Part shown: positions 42,307-52,005 of the stretch, one piece after another
How positions within the stretch are numbered: position 1 is the first letter of the stretch
How the letters are laid out: the number at the start of each line of letters is the position of its first letter
Assembly (NCBI RefSeq): GCF_009830945.1
Contig: NZ_VWVV01000014.1
Span: 110,895 to 174,894 of the forward strand
DNA: 64,000 nt
Source: Nocardiopsis sp. FR4
Lineage (GTDB): Bacteria > Actinomycetota > Actinomycetes > Streptosporangiales > Streptosporangiaceae
Direction of reading: 5' to 3'
Program-made: the position numbers and the translations under genes
Notes under the pieces: generated by a model
Told to the model about the DNA's origin: nothing
The model's input: the letters and a program-made list of their open reading frames with translations, nothing else
Database searches by the model: none

Positions 42307-43665
42307 ATGCCCGGTCCCGAACCGCTACAGCCGAGCGATCCCTCCGCGTTCGGTGAGTACCGCGTGACCGGACGCCTCGGCAAGGGCGGCCAGGGCATCG
42401 TCTACCTCGCCGAGGACGCCAACGGCGACGAGTTCGCGGTCAAGGTCCTCAACGACCAGTGGTCGCGCGACACCGACCTGCGCAAGCGGTTCGAGAAGGA
42501 GGTCCGCGCCGCGCAGAAGGTCGCCTCCTTCTGTACCGCCGCGATCATCGACGCCCAGCTCGACAGCGACCCGCCCTACGTGGTCAGCGAGTTCGTCCCG
42601 GGCCGGGACCTGCAGGAGAGCATCGCCAAGGGCAGCACCCAGCGGGGCTCCACCCTGCAGCGGCTCGCGGTCTCCACCGCCACCGCCCTGGTCGCCATCC
42701 ACCGGGCGGGCATCGTCCACCGCGACTTCAAGCCGGGCAACGTGCTGCTGGGGCCGGACGGGCCCCGCGTCATCGACTTCGGCATCGCCCGGGTCGACGA
42801 CGGCACCGCGACCATGACCAACTCGATCGTCGGAACGCCCTCCTACATGGCGCCCGAGCAGATCGAGGGCCGCGGCATCACCGACAAGTGCGACATCTTC
42901 GCCTGGGGCTGCGTCATCGCCTTCGCCTCCACCGGCCGCGCGCCCTTCGGCTCCGACACCGTCCCCGCGGTCGTGCACCGCGTGGTCAGCGCCCCGCCGG
43001 ACCTGACCGGCATGGACGAGTCCCTGCGGCCGATCGTGGAGCAGTGCCTGGACAAGAACCCGGACAACCGGCCCAACGCCCAGACGCTCCTCATGCGCCT
43101 GCTCGGCCACGAGGGGCCCGATGAGTCCGCGCCCTCCGCCGACGACGCCGTCCGCCAGGGCGAGCGGATCGCCCAGACCGGCCTGCTCACCGGCGGCCAG
43201 GTGCCCTTCCGGCCCCAGCAGCCGCACACCGGTCCCCAGGCGGGCGCCGCCGCCTACCCGGCGCCGGGCACGTCCACCCCGCGTCCCGGCCTGCCCGGCC
43301 ACCCGGGTACGTCGAACCCCCGCCCGGGCCTGCCCGGCCACCCGGGTACGTCGAACCCCCGCCCGGGCCTGCCCGGCCACCCGGGTACGTCGAACCCCCG
43401 CCCGGGCCTGCCCGGCCACCCGGGTACGTCGAACCCCCGCCCGGGCGTCCCGGCCTACCCCTCCCCTCCGCACGGCACGCCGCACGCCCAGAACGCGATG
43501 GTCAACCCGAACCAGACCTACGCCCGCCCCGCCGTGCCGCGGCAGCCCGTACCGCCCGCCGCGGGGCAGGACTCCGTGCTCCAGCAGAGCTGGATCATCC
43601 CGGCGGTGCTCATCACCATCGTGATCCTGCTGCTGGTGCTGTTGCTGCTCTTCCTCAGCAGCTGA
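42307..43665 (+). CDS. Tail-anchored Ser/Thr protein kinase (PknB-like) with repeat linker
   Basis: 452 residues; GGAGG 6 nt before ATG. Kinase domain 15-285: GKGGQG loop, Lys46 in AVKVL, catalytic loop HRDFKPGN with Asp140, DFG 157-159, GTPSYMAPEQ activation end. HRDF instead of HRDL is a mild variant. Residues 290-400 are a Pro/Gly-rich linker holding five copies of a 13-residue repeat. A single helix forms the very C-terminus (WIIPAVLITIVILLLVLLLL) with only three residues after it, so there is no outer sensor domain. Downstream gene is convergent. Likely an intracellular, membrane-tethered kinase. Confidence 0.95.
   Translation: MPGPEPLQPSDPSAFGEYRVTGRLGKGGQGIVYLAEDANGDEFAVKVLNDQWSRDTDLRKRFEKEVRAAQKVASFCTAAIIDAQLDSDPPYVVSEFVPGRDLQESIAKGSTQRGSTLQRLAVSTATALVAIHRAGIVHRDFKPGNVLLGPDGPRVIDFGIARVDDGTATMTNSIVGTPSYMAPEQIEGRGITDKCDIFAWGCVIAFASTGRAPFGSDTVPAVVHRVVSAPPDLTGMDESLRPIVEQCLDKNPDNRPNAQTLLMRLLGHEGPDESAPSADDAVRQGERIAQTGLLTGGQVPFRPQQPHTGPQAGAAAYPAPGTSTPRPGLPGHPGTSNPRPGLPGHPGTSNPRPGLPGHPGTSNPRPGLPGHPGTSNPRPGVPAYPSPPHGTPHAQNAMVNPNQTYARPAVPRQPVPPAAGQDSVLQQSWIIPAVLITIVILLLVLLLLFLSS
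43270..43464 (+). repeat. 39-bp tandem repeats in the kinase linker
   Basis: Five units of 39 nt: 43270-43308, 43309-43347, 43348-43386, 43387-43425 and a degenerate 43426-43464. Each encodes TSNPRPGLPGHPG; units 2-4 are essentially identical at DNA level, which implies recent expansion by slippage or recombination. Confidence 0.93.
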
Positions 43666-43671
43666 ACCGGA

Positions 43672-43688
43672 CCCCGCTCCGCGCGGGG
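43672..43688. terminator. Hairpin between convergent kinase and Fic-like genes
   Basis: CCCCGC (43672-43677) / GCGGGG (43683-43688), extended by GG/CC on the outside with one bulged A. It lies 7 nt after the kinase stop and 20 nt before the stop of the opposite gene. Confidence 0.5.
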
Positions 43689-43707
43689 CCCGCCCGGGGC
43701 CGAGGGC

Positions 43708-44850
43708 TCAGACCCGGGTGAGCTCGTTCATGGCGCGCGAGACGGCCTCGTCCACGAGGTCGCGGATCTGCGGCCAGCGGTCGTCCACGCAGTCCGTGGG
43801 CATCACCGTCACGCTGTCGGCCCCGGACAGGCGCAGCGCGTCGCGCACCCCCTCCGGGGTGGTCATCCGCGCGTCGGCGGTGACCGCGAGCACCCCCGTG
43901 CGCGGGCTCCCCACCTCCTGCACCACCACGAACAGGCACAGCGAGGCCTCGCCCACGACCAGCTCCAGGGCCGTCCACCAGTGCGCCGCCCCCGGGGTGA
44001 GCAGCGTCCCGGCCACGGTCGCCGCCGCCGTGCCCGGCTCGGCGTCGTCGGACCCCCCGGAGAAGACCGACGTGCGCGCCCGCGGATCCAGCGCCCGCAG
44101 GATCAGGGCGATCGACTCCCGCCGCGAGCGCACGTAGTCCAGGACCCGGCGCCGGGTCACCGCGGCCAGGGGCGAGACCGGGGAACGCGGCTCGGGCACG
44201 GGCTCGGGCGTCCAGCTGAGCTCGTCCAGCAGCGCCCCGGTGACCAGCCGCGCGAAGTGCCGCACGAGCCCGGCCAGGCGCTGGTCGGGGTCCGGTCCGG
44301 TCCGTGGCGGCGGGGAGGCGGGATCGGGCAGCAGCGGCGGGAAGTCCGCCCGGCGCAGCACCAGCGAGGCGAGCAGCCACGGCAGCGCCCACCGGTGGGG
44401 CTCGCCCTCCGAACCCAGATCGCCCAGCACCGCCGCGCACTCCGCGTAGGTGTGCGCGGCGCGCACCACGGGGTGCGCGGGCACCGACGCGGCCCGGGCC
44501 ACCCGCAGCGCCTGCTCCGGGTCCAGGGGGCGTCCGGGCGCCCGTGAGGAGCAGCCCGGCGGCAGGGCTCGGGTGCGTTCGGCCAGTTCCGCGACGAACT
44601 CGGCGGTGACCGGCTGCCCGGAGGTGCCGTCCACGGAGGTGGACACCACCAGCTCCTCCAGGGCGGGGCCGCCGCCCAGCTCCTGGACGCGGCGGCGCGT
44701 CAGCTCGCGTCGCGCGGCTCCGCGCGCCTGCCGCGGCTGGCTCTGGCGGTGCTGGGCCCAGATCGCCCGCAGCCGGTCGGCGTCCGTGAGGTCTTCGCGC
44801 ACCAGGACCGGAATCCGGTCCAGGTCCGCGCCGCAACGTAGGGTATCCAC
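43708..44850 (-). CDS. Protein resembling a Fic fold without the catalytic motif; function unknown
   Basis: 380 residues from GTG 44850, chosen for GGAG 5 nt upstream (an ATG 27 codons earlier has none). Residues about 120-230 read like a Fic domain: HPVVRAAHTYAECAAVL, ALPWLLASLVLRRADFPPLL, then DPDQRLAGLVRHFARLVTGA. In true Fic proteins HPFxDGNGR precedes the ARLLAxLVLxRAG helix; here the same place holds SEGEPHRWA, so AMP-transfer activity is unlikely. The N-terminal part may bind the Fic-like core; the C-terminal 100 residues form an alpha/beta part with no motif. Assignment is by eye and uncertain. Convergent with the Ser/Thr kinase. Confidence 0.6.
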   Translation of the reverse strand: MDTLRCGADLDRIPVLVREDLTDADRLRAIWAQHRQSQPRQARGAARRELTRRRVQELGGGPALEELVVSTSVDGTSGQPVTAEFVAELAERTRALPPGCSSRAPGRPLDPEQALRVARAASVPAHPVVRAAHTYAECAAVLGDLGSEGEPHRWALPWLLASLVLRRADFPPLLPDPASPPPRTGPDPDQRLAGLVRHFARLVTGALLDELSWTPEPVPEPRSPVSPLAAVTRRRVLDYVRSRRESIALILRALDPRARTSVFSGGSDDAEPGTAAATVAGTLLTPGAAHWWTALELVVGEASLCLFVVVQEVGSPRTGVLAVTADARMTTPEGVRDALRLSGADSVTVMPTDCVDDRWPQIRDLVDEAVSRAMNELTRV

Positions 44851-45015
44851 GCTGACTCCGTAGCCAGTGGGGAGACCCCCAAAACATGCCGGAGGGTCCT
44901 GGGCGGTGGCCGTTACCGGCCGCGTCCGCATGTGAACCCGGGGTGTCGGGGCCCGCGGTCCACGCCTCCCGGACGGCCGGATCCTCGGTGCCCGGGACGA
45001 CGGGGGACGGGGATG

Positions 45016-45432
45016 TCAGGCCCGGCGGCCGTGCAACAGCCGCATCGCCTTCTCCTTCTCGAAGTCCAGTGCGCGCGTGGGCGCCGCCGCGAGCCGGCCC
45101 AGCCGCTCGCCGTGCGCGCGCACCCGGGCCAGGACCTCGGGTTCGGCCAGGACCCGCAGCGCGAAGGCCAGCGCCGCGGGCGGGATGTCGAACTCGCGCT
45201 CCAGCTCCAGGCCCAGCGCGATCGTGCGCAGGTCCTCCTCGGTGAAGCGGCGGTGCCGGTGCCCGCGCCCGGTGGGCTGCTCCTGGGTCCGGGGCAGCAG
45301 GCCCAGGCCCTCGCGGTAGCGCAGCATCCGCGCCGTGGTGCCCACCCGTTCGGCCGCCGCCGAGATGGGTACGGGTCCGGGCGGCCACGGGGACCGGTCG
45401 GGCGGGGTGCGGGCGTCGTCGAGGGCGGCCAT
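45016..45432 (-). CDS. MerR family transcriptional regulator
   Basis: 138 residues from ATG 45432 (MAALDDARTP). The N-terminal winged helix reads PISAAAERVGTTARMLRYRE followed by GLGLLPRTQ, the MerR signature; FTEEDLRTIALGLELEREFD is the linker helix. The C-terminal dimerisation region lacks a Cys pair, so a metal is an unlikely effector. It is divergent from ahcY, with an inverted repeat (45475-45492) between them; control of ahcY or of itself is an inference. Confidence 0.85.
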   Translation of the reverse strand: MAALDDARTPPDRSPWPPGPVPISAAAERVGTTARMLRYREGLGLLPRTQEQPTGRGHRHRRFTEEDLRTIALGLELEREFDIPPAALAFALRVLAEPEVLARVRAHGERLGRLAAAPTRALDFEKEKAMRLLHGRRA

Positions 45433-45474
45433 GGACGCGACCCTAACCGAAGTCCGCGCCGAACGAGAGCAAAT

Positions 45475-45492
45475 CTGACACTGAACTGTCAG
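45475..45492. promoter_or_regulatory. Inverted repeat between merR-type gene and ahcY
   Basis: CTGACA (45475-45480), spacer CTGAAC, TGTCAG (45487-45492). It is a perfect 6-6-6 inverted repeat, 43 nt before the MerR start and 69 nt before ahcY. Confidence 0.5.
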
Positions 45493-45520
45493 TTTCACTC
45501 CCGGGCCGTGGCGGCGGGCC

Positions 45521-45526
45521 TAGAAT
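45521..45526 (+). promoter_or_regulatory. -10 box of ahcY
   Basis: TAGAAT, leaving a 5' leader of about 28 nt before the ATG at 45561. That is too short for an SAH riboswitch. No clear -35 at 17-19 nt, which would suit an activator such as MerR. Confidence 0.4.
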
Positions 45527-45560
45527 CGGGGGCGCAACGACCATCACGAGTGAGGAACGC

Positions 45561-46997
<1,437 letters not shown>

Positions 46998-47023
46998 GGT
47001 CCCCGGCCCACCGCTCTGGGCGC

Positions 47024-47061
47024 GCGTGCGCGGGACGGCCGCACGGCCGTCCCGCGCACGC
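47024..47061 (+). terminator. Long hairpin between the two SAH hydrolase genes
   Basis: A near-perfect 18-bp stem: GCGTGCGCGGGACGGCCG (47024-47041) / CGGCCGTCCCGCGCACGC (47044-47061). It is 27 nt after ahcY and 54 nt before the next ATG. No T-run. It either ends ahcY transcription or lowers read-through into the second gene. Confidence 0.75.
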
Positions 47062-47115
47062 CTGTCCGGGCCCCACCGCACCACCAGGCCCGACCAGCAC
47101 GAATCCGGTGAGCAC

Positions 47116-48378
47116 ATGGGACTTCCCCCGCACGAGGTGGCCGACATCGGCCTCGCCCAGGCCGGCGTCCGCCGGGTGGCCTGGGCCGAACGGTCCATGC
47201 CGGTGCTGCGCAGCGTGCGCGAGCGCTTCGCCGCCGAACGCCCCCTGGAGGGGCTGCGGGTGGCCGCCTGCCAGCACGTGACCGCCGAGACCGCCAACCT
47301 GCTGCGCGTCCTGCGCGCGGGCGGCGCCCAGGTGTGGCTGGCGGCGTCCAACCCGCTGTCCACCCAGGACGACACGGCCGCGGCCCTGGTCGCCGAGTAC
47401 GGGGTCTCGGTGCACGCGTGGGCCGGGATGGACCCGGCAGCCTACGACCGCAACCTCGTCACGGTCCTGGAGTCGCGCCCGCACCTGCTGCTCGACGACG
47501 GCTGCGACCTGGTCAACACGGCCCACCTGGTCCGCCCCGACCTGCTCCCGGGGGTGCTCGGCGGCTGCGAGCAGACCACCACCGGGGTGATCCGGCTGCG
47601 CCGCATGAGCGCCGAGGGAGAGCTGCGCCTGCCCGTGGTCGCGGTCAACGACACCGCCACCAAGCGCATGTTCGACAACCGCTACGGCACCGGCCAGTCC
47701 ACCATCGACGGCATCCTGCGGGCCACCAACGCGATGCTCGCCGGGCGCACCGTCGTGGTCGCCGGGTTCGGCTACTGCGGGCGCGGCCTGGCCGAACGCG
47801 CCCGCGGCATGGGTGCCCGGGTCGTGGTCACCGAGGTCGACCCGGTCAAGGCCCTGGACGCGGTCATGCAGGGCTACACGGTCACCACCATGGCCGAGGC
47901 CGCCCCGGTCGGGGACGTCTTCGTCACCGTCACCGGCAACCGCGACGTCATCCGCGCCGAGCACCTGGCCCGGATGAGGGACGGCGCGATCCTGGCCAAC
48001 TCCGGCCACTTCGACCTGGAGATCGACCTCCCCGCCCTGGAGCGCGAGGCCGTGGAGGTCAACCGCGGGGTGCGCGCGCAGGCCGACGAGTACGTGTTCG
48101 CCGACGGGCGCCGCGTCCTGCTGCTGTCCGAGGGGCGCCTGGTCAACCTCGGCGCCGCGGAGGGCCATCCGGCCGCCGTCATGGACCTGTCCTTCGCGGT
48201 CCAGGCCCTGACCACCGCGTGGCTGGCCCGCAACGCGGCCGACCTGGAACCGGGCGTGGTGGAGGTGCCCGTGGAGACCGACACCGAGGTGGCCCGGCTC
48301 GAACTGGCCGCGCTCGGCGTGCGCATCGACGCGCTCACCGCCGACCAGGAGGCCTACCTGCGCTCCTGGCACCCCTGA
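47116..48378 (+). CDS. S-adenosylhomocysteine hydrolase-like enzyme, archaeal type
   Basis: 420 residues. It is only distantly similar to the upstream ahcY and lacks both its 40-residue insertion and the C-terminal KPDHYRY; it ends LTADQEAYLRSWHP as archaeal/Thermotoga enzymes do. Rossmann loop is GFGYCGRGLAERARGMGARV, the archaeal form. Active-site residues are retained: LLLDDG, GCEQTTTG, ATKRMFDN (Lys, Asp), NSGHFDLEID (His), AAEGHPAAVMDLSF (His). Activity is therefore likely. Substrate could be SAH, S-inosylhomocysteine or a related nucleoside thioether. Having both types in tandem is unusual. Followed by a convergent RDD gene. Confidence 0.9.
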   Translation: MGLPPHEVADIGLAQAGVRRVAWAERSMPVLRSVRERFAAERPLEGLRVAACQHVTAETANLLRVLRAGGAQVWLAASNPLSTQDDTAAALVAEYGVSVHAWAGMDPAAYDRNLVTVLESRPHLLLDDGCDLVNTAHLVRPDLLPGVLGGCEQTTTGVIRLRRMSAEGELRLPVVAVNDTATKRMFDNRYGTGQSTIDGILRATNAMLAGRTVVVAGFGYCGRGLAERARGMGARVVVTEVDPVKALDAVMQGYTVTTMAEAAPVGDVFVTVTGNRDVIRAEHLARMRDGAILANSGHFDLEIDLPALEREAVEVNRGVRAQADEYVFADGRRVLLLSEGRLVNLGAAEGHPAAVMDLSFAVQALTTAWLARNAADLEPGVVEVPVETDTEVARLELAALGVRIDALTADQEAYLRSWHP

Positions 48379-48392
48379 GCCGGCCAGCCGGG

Positions 48393-49286
48393 CTAACGCC
48401 CCGGCTGACCCCACTGCCCCTGGGACCGGCCGTACGCCTGGCCGCCGTACGCCTGGTAGCCGCGCGGCTGTTGGCCGCCGGTCCGCTGTCCGCCCTGGGC
48501 CCGCCAGGCGTCGATCTCGTGGCGGCGGCGCCGCTCCGCGAGCACCGCGGCCAGGTAGTAGGGCGGGGTGGTGCCGGGCGGCGGGGGCGGGCTGACCTGG
48601 GCGGCCACCGCGTTGGCCAGCCGGGTGCCCATCTCGTGGCGGGTGTGCTCGGCCAGCTCGCCGTACCGGAGCACGTACTGGCGAGCCGACGCGGCGGTTT
48701 CCGGGGACAGCCGGGACAGCTCCAGGCCCGAGGCCCAGCCCGCCAGGTGCGGCGGCATCGGGACGACCTCCTCGCGCCGTCCGCCGGTGCGCTCCTCCAC
48801 GACCATCGTCCCGGCCACGAAGTCGCCCACGCGGCGCCCGTCGCGGTTGACCATCGAGGTGATCAGGGCGACCACGCCGAACAGCGTCCAGATCTCCACG
48901 AACGCGGCCAGGGCGCGGCCCAGCGCCTGCCGGAACCGCTCCGGGGAGCCGTCGGTGCCCACCACGCGCAGACCCAGCGCCATCTTGCCCAGGGACCGGC
49001 CGCGCGAGACGGTCTCGAAGACCGTCGGGTAGCCGATCAGGACCAGGACGGTGCCCGTCAGGGACACGGCGGCGGTGATCGCGGGGTCCAGCCCGCGGGC
49101 GACCCACACGCCCAGTACGCCCAGCGCGATGAGGGCGATGACCTGCACGAGCATGTCGATGGCCAGGGCCGCGGCCCTGGTGGCGAAGCCGGCCGGGCGC
49201 AGGTCGAGGACGACCGCGTCACCCGTGACCAGCGGGGTCGCGCCGTACACGTCCCCGCGCGCGTCGCCGTTGCCGGGATGGGACAC
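48393..49286 (-). CDS. RDD family membrane protein with Y/G/Q-rich tail
   Basis: 297 residues from GTG 49286 (GGGAG 9 nt upstream; an ATG 15 codons earlier is possible). RDD domain with three helices: LDLRPAGFATRAAALAIDML (the R-D pair), then IGYPTVFETVSRGRSLGKMA and NRDGRRVGDFVAGTMVVEER. A soluble stretch follows with MPPHLAGWASGLELSRLSPE, and the last 30 residues (GGQQPRGYQAYGGQAYGRSQ and on) are rich in Tyr, Gly and Gln like the tails of two other membrane proteins in this window. Divergent from the SpoIIM gene; this pair is conserved next to the MoxR/DUF58 genes. Confidence 0.88.
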   Translation of the reverse strand: MSHPGNGDARGDVYGATPLVTGDAVVLDLRPAGFATRAAALAIDMLVQVIALIALGVLGVWVARGLDPAITAAVSLTGTVLVLIGYPTVFETVSRGRSLGKMALGLRVVGTDGSPERFRQALGRALAAFVEIWTLFGVVALITSMVNRDGRRVGDFVAGTMVVEERTGGRREEVVPMPPHLAGWASGLELSRLSPETAASARQYVLRYGELAEHTRHEMGTRLANAVAAQVSPPPPPGTTPPYYLAAVLAERRRRHEIDAWRAQGGQRTGGQQPRGYQAYGGQAYGRSQGQWGQPGR

Positions 49287-49447
49287 CAGCACTCGCTCCC
49301 TCAGAGCTGTCCGAAATCGTCCCCCCGACACTACCCGCAGGCGGGAACGGCCGTTCGCGCCGGACCGGCTTCGGCCACCGCCCCGACCGTGCGGCGGCCC
49401 GCGGGCGGCCGGTACCCGCGACCGCCCGAACCGATAGGGTCCGATGC

Positions 49448-50452
49448 GTGGATATCGACGTGTTCGCCGCGGCGCACGCCCGGGAGTGGGAACGGCTGGA
49501 CGAGCTGGTGCGCAGGCGCCGTTCGCTGAGCGGGGAGGAGATCGACGAGCTCGTCGACCTCTACCAGCGCGTGTCCACCCACCTGTCGGTGGTGCGCTCC
49601 TCCGGGCAGGACCCCGCCCTCGTGGGCAGGCTGTCCGCGCAGGTGGCGCGGGCCCGCTCCGCGGTGACCGGCGCGCACGCCAGCGCCTGGCGCGACGTCG
49701 GCGGGTTCTTCACCAGGGTCTTCCCCGCGGTGCTCTACCGGCTGCGGTGGTGGTGGATCGGCACCTCCGCGGGCACGCTCGCGGTCGCCGGGGCCACCGC
49801 CGCCTGGATCACCGCCAACCCCGACGTGCTGCACTCCCTGGGCTCCCCGGAGCACGTCGCGCAGTACGTCGACTACGGGTTCGCGAACTACTACATGGAG
49901 AACCCCCGGGGCTCCTTCGCCGCCCAGGTGTGGACCAACAACGCGTGGGTCTCGGCGCAGGCGATCATCTTCGGGGTGGCCCTCGGGCTGCCGACCCTGG
50001 TGGTCCTGCTGCTCAACGCGGTCAACGTGGGCATCGCGGCCGGGATCATGCTGGCCCACGGCGAGGGCGGCGTCTTCTTCGGGCTGATCCTGCCGCACGG
50101 CATGCTGGAGCTGACGGCGGTCTTCGTCGCGGGCGGGGTGGGCCTCAAGATCGGCTGGACGATCATCGCGCCCGGCGACCGGACCCGGATGCGGGCCCTG
50201 GGGGAGGAGGCCCGCGCCGCCATCGCGGTGGCCCTGGGCCTGGTGGCGGTGCTGTTCGTCTCCGGCCTGATCGAGGGCCTGGTGACCGGCAACGCGGCGG
50301 CGGGCGTCCTGCCGATCCCGGTGGCCCTGGGCATCGGCGCCCTGGCGGAGGTCCTGTTCCTGGCCTACGTGTTCACGGTGGGGAAGAAGGCCTACCAGGA
50401 GGGCGAGACCGGGGACATCGAGAACGCCCCCGCGGCCGTCCCGGTGGCCTGA
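49448..50452 (+). CDS. SpoIIM / DUF95 family membrane protein
   Basis: 334 residues from GTG 49448 (VDIDVFAAAHAREWERLDEL). An N-terminal cytoplasmic helical part of about 95 residues (LVDLYQRVSTHLSVVRSSGQ) precedes five or six helices; YMENPRGSFAAQVWTNNAWV and HGEGGVFFGLILPHGMLELT are the conserved stage II sporulation M segments. In Bacillus SpoIIM helps engulfment; actinobacterial homologues are found with RDD and MoxR/DUF58 genes and have no proven role. Divergent from the RDD gene, convergent with the DUF58 operon. Confidence 0.9.
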   Translation: MDIDVFAAAHAREWERLDELVRRRRSLSGEEIDELVDLYQRVSTHLSVVRSSGQDPALVGRLSAQVARARSAVTGAHASAWRDVGGFFTRVFPAVLYRLRWWWIGTSAGTLAVAGATAAWITANPDVLHSLGSPEHVAQYVDYGFANYYMENPRGSFAAQVWTNNAWVSAQAIIFGVALGLPTLVVLLLNAVNVGIAAGIMLAHGEGGVFFGLILPHGMLELTAVFVAGGVGLKIGWTIIAPGDRTRMRALGEEARAAIAVALGLVAVLFVSGLIEGLVTGNAAAGVLPIPVALGIGALAEVLFLAYVFTVGKKAYQEGETGDIENAPAAVPVA

Positions 50453-50667
50453 CCGCCCCCTTTCCGGCGGGACACCCCGTGGCGTGGTCCGCGGCTGCGG
50501 GCGCTGACACCCCCGCTGGTTCACCGGCTCGCACAGCGGCTTCGAGGACCGCCGCGCCGGAGAAGGCGTTGCCGCGGGACTCGGGGAGGGGTCATGCTCC
50601 CCTACCGCCCCGTACGCGGCACCCGCCGGCAGACGTCACCGCCCTCGGGGCCCGTCGGGGGAGGAAC

Positions 50668-50700
50668 CCGTGCGGGCCGCGCCCGGGGCGGCCCGCACGG
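50668..50700 (-). terminator. Hairpin ending the MoxR-DUF58 operon
   Basis: Perfect 13-bp stem CCGTGCGGGCCGC (50668-50680) / GCGGCCCGCACGG (50688-50700), 3 nt beyond the DUF58 stop. The rest of the 251-nt region 50453-50703 between the convergent genes holds no recognisable feature. Confidence 0.7.
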
Positions 50701-50703
50701 CCC

Positions 50704-52005
50704 CTACAGGCGCCCCTGGGCCTTGAGGCTGATGTAGGCGTCCGCGAGCGCGGGCGCGATGTGCTCGGGGTCGGCGTCGACCACCTCCACGCCCATGCGG
50801 CGCAGCTCGGCGGTGACCCGGCGCCGCTCGCCCAGCGTCCGCTCGGCCGCCGCCGCCCGGTACAGCGCGTCCGCGCCGCCCCGCTCGGCGGCCATCCGGT
50901 CCACCGCGGGGTCCCGGACCGCCGCCACCAGCAGCAGGTGCCGCGAGGTCAGCGCGGGCAGCTTGGGCAGCAGCCCCTCCTCCAGGGCCGCCGCGTTCAG
51001 GTCGGTCAGCAGCACCACCAGCCGCCGGGCCCGCCCCTGCGTGCCCAGGACGGTGCTCACCAGGCCCGCCGGATCGGACTCCACCAGCTCCGCCTCCAGC
51101 GGCGCCATGGCCTCCACGATCCGCCCGACCTGGCTGCCCCGACCCGAGGCGCGCACCTGCGCGCGCAGGCGCCGGTCGTAGGCCATGAAGTCCACCCGGT
51201 CGCCCGCCCGGCCCGCCAGCGCGGCCAGCAGCAGCGCCGCGTCCATCGCGTGGTCCAGGCGCGGGGTGTCGCCCACACGCCCGGCCGACGTGCGCCCGGT
51301 GTCCAGCACGATGAGCACCCGCCGGTCCCGTTCGGGCCGCCACGTGCGCACCACGACGCCCTCGCCCCGGGCCGTGGCCCGCCAGTCGATCGAGCGCACG
51401 TCGTCGCCGGGCACGTAGTCGCGCAGCGAGTCGAACTCGCTGCCCTGCCCGCGCACCATCGCCGTGTGCTGGCCCTCCAGCTCGCGCAGCCGGGACAGCT
51501 TTCCCGGCAGGTGGCGCCTGCTGTGGAACGGAGGCAGCGTGCGCACCGTCCACGGCGCGGGCAGCGTCCGCTGCCTGCCCGCCAGTCCCAGCGGGCCCAC
51601 GCTGCGCACGGTCACCCCCGCGGCCCGGGCGTCGCCGCGCCGGGTCGGAGTCAGGGTGGTGCTCACCCGGCGCCGCTCCCCGGCCGGCACCCGCAGCCGC
51701 TGGCTGCGCGGCGCGGCGTGCGAGCTCGGCGGCCAGGCGTCGCGCACCGTCGCACGCAGGGGCCGCCGGGTGGGGTTGGCGACGGTCACGCGCACCGTCG
51801 CCGACTCGCCCAGCCGCAGAGAGGTCTCGCCCTCCCGGGACAGGCCCAGCGCCTTGGGGCTGGCCGCCAGCAGCACGTCCGCCACCAGCAGCACCGCCAG
51901 CAGGCCCAGCGCGATGGCGGTCACCGCCGCTCCGAGAAGTCCGGACAGTGCCACCGCGGCCGTCGCCGCCAGCGCCAGCAGCACCGCCCGTCCGGTCACC
52001 ACCAT
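50704..52005 (-). CDS. DUF58 (VWA-like) protein
   Basis: 433 residues. Two N-terminal helices (about 7-50), an immunoglobulin-like middle, then the DUF58 core FDSLRDYVPGDDVRSIDWRA followed by a von Willebrand A-type domain with VLIVLDTGRTSAG (degenerate MIDAS, DTGRTSA). DUF58 proteins are partners of MoxR ATPases. The ATG shares one base with the MoxR stop codon (TGATG), giving tight coupling. Last gene of the operon. Substrate and role unknown; envelope stress or maturation of another protein are the usual proposals. Confidence 0.9.
   Translation of the reverse strand: MVVTGRAVLLALAATAAVALSGLLGAAVTAIALGLLAVLLVADVLLAASPKALGLSREGETSLRLGESATVRVTVANPTRRPLRATVRDAWPPSSHAAPRSQRLRVPAGERRRVSTTLTPTRRGDARAAGVTVRSVGPLGLAGRQRTLPAPWTVRTLPPFHSRRHLPGKLSRLRELEGQHTAMVRGQGSEFDSLRDYVPGDDVRSIDWRATARGEGVVVRTWRPERDRRVLIVLDTGRTSAGRVGDTPRLDHAMDAALLLAALAGRAGDRVDFMAYDRRLRAQVRASGRGSQVGRIVEAMAPLEAELVESDPAGLVSTVLGTQGRARRLVVLLTDLNAAALEEGLLPKLPALTSRHLLLVAAVRDPAVDRMAAERGGADALYRAAAAERTLGERRRVTAELRRMGVEVVDADPEHIAPALADAYISLKAQGRL

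Noticed and set aside
43270..43464. 39-bp repeats in the kinase gene as a CRISPR or attachment site
   Set aside because: They are directly adjacent, in frame and encode a Pro/Gly linker; no spacers and no integrase nearby.
45433..45560. An SAH riboswitch upstream of ahcY
   Set aside because: The predicted leader is only about 28 nt and shows no SAH-aptamer-like structure; the inverted repeat upstream of the promoter is better read as an operator.
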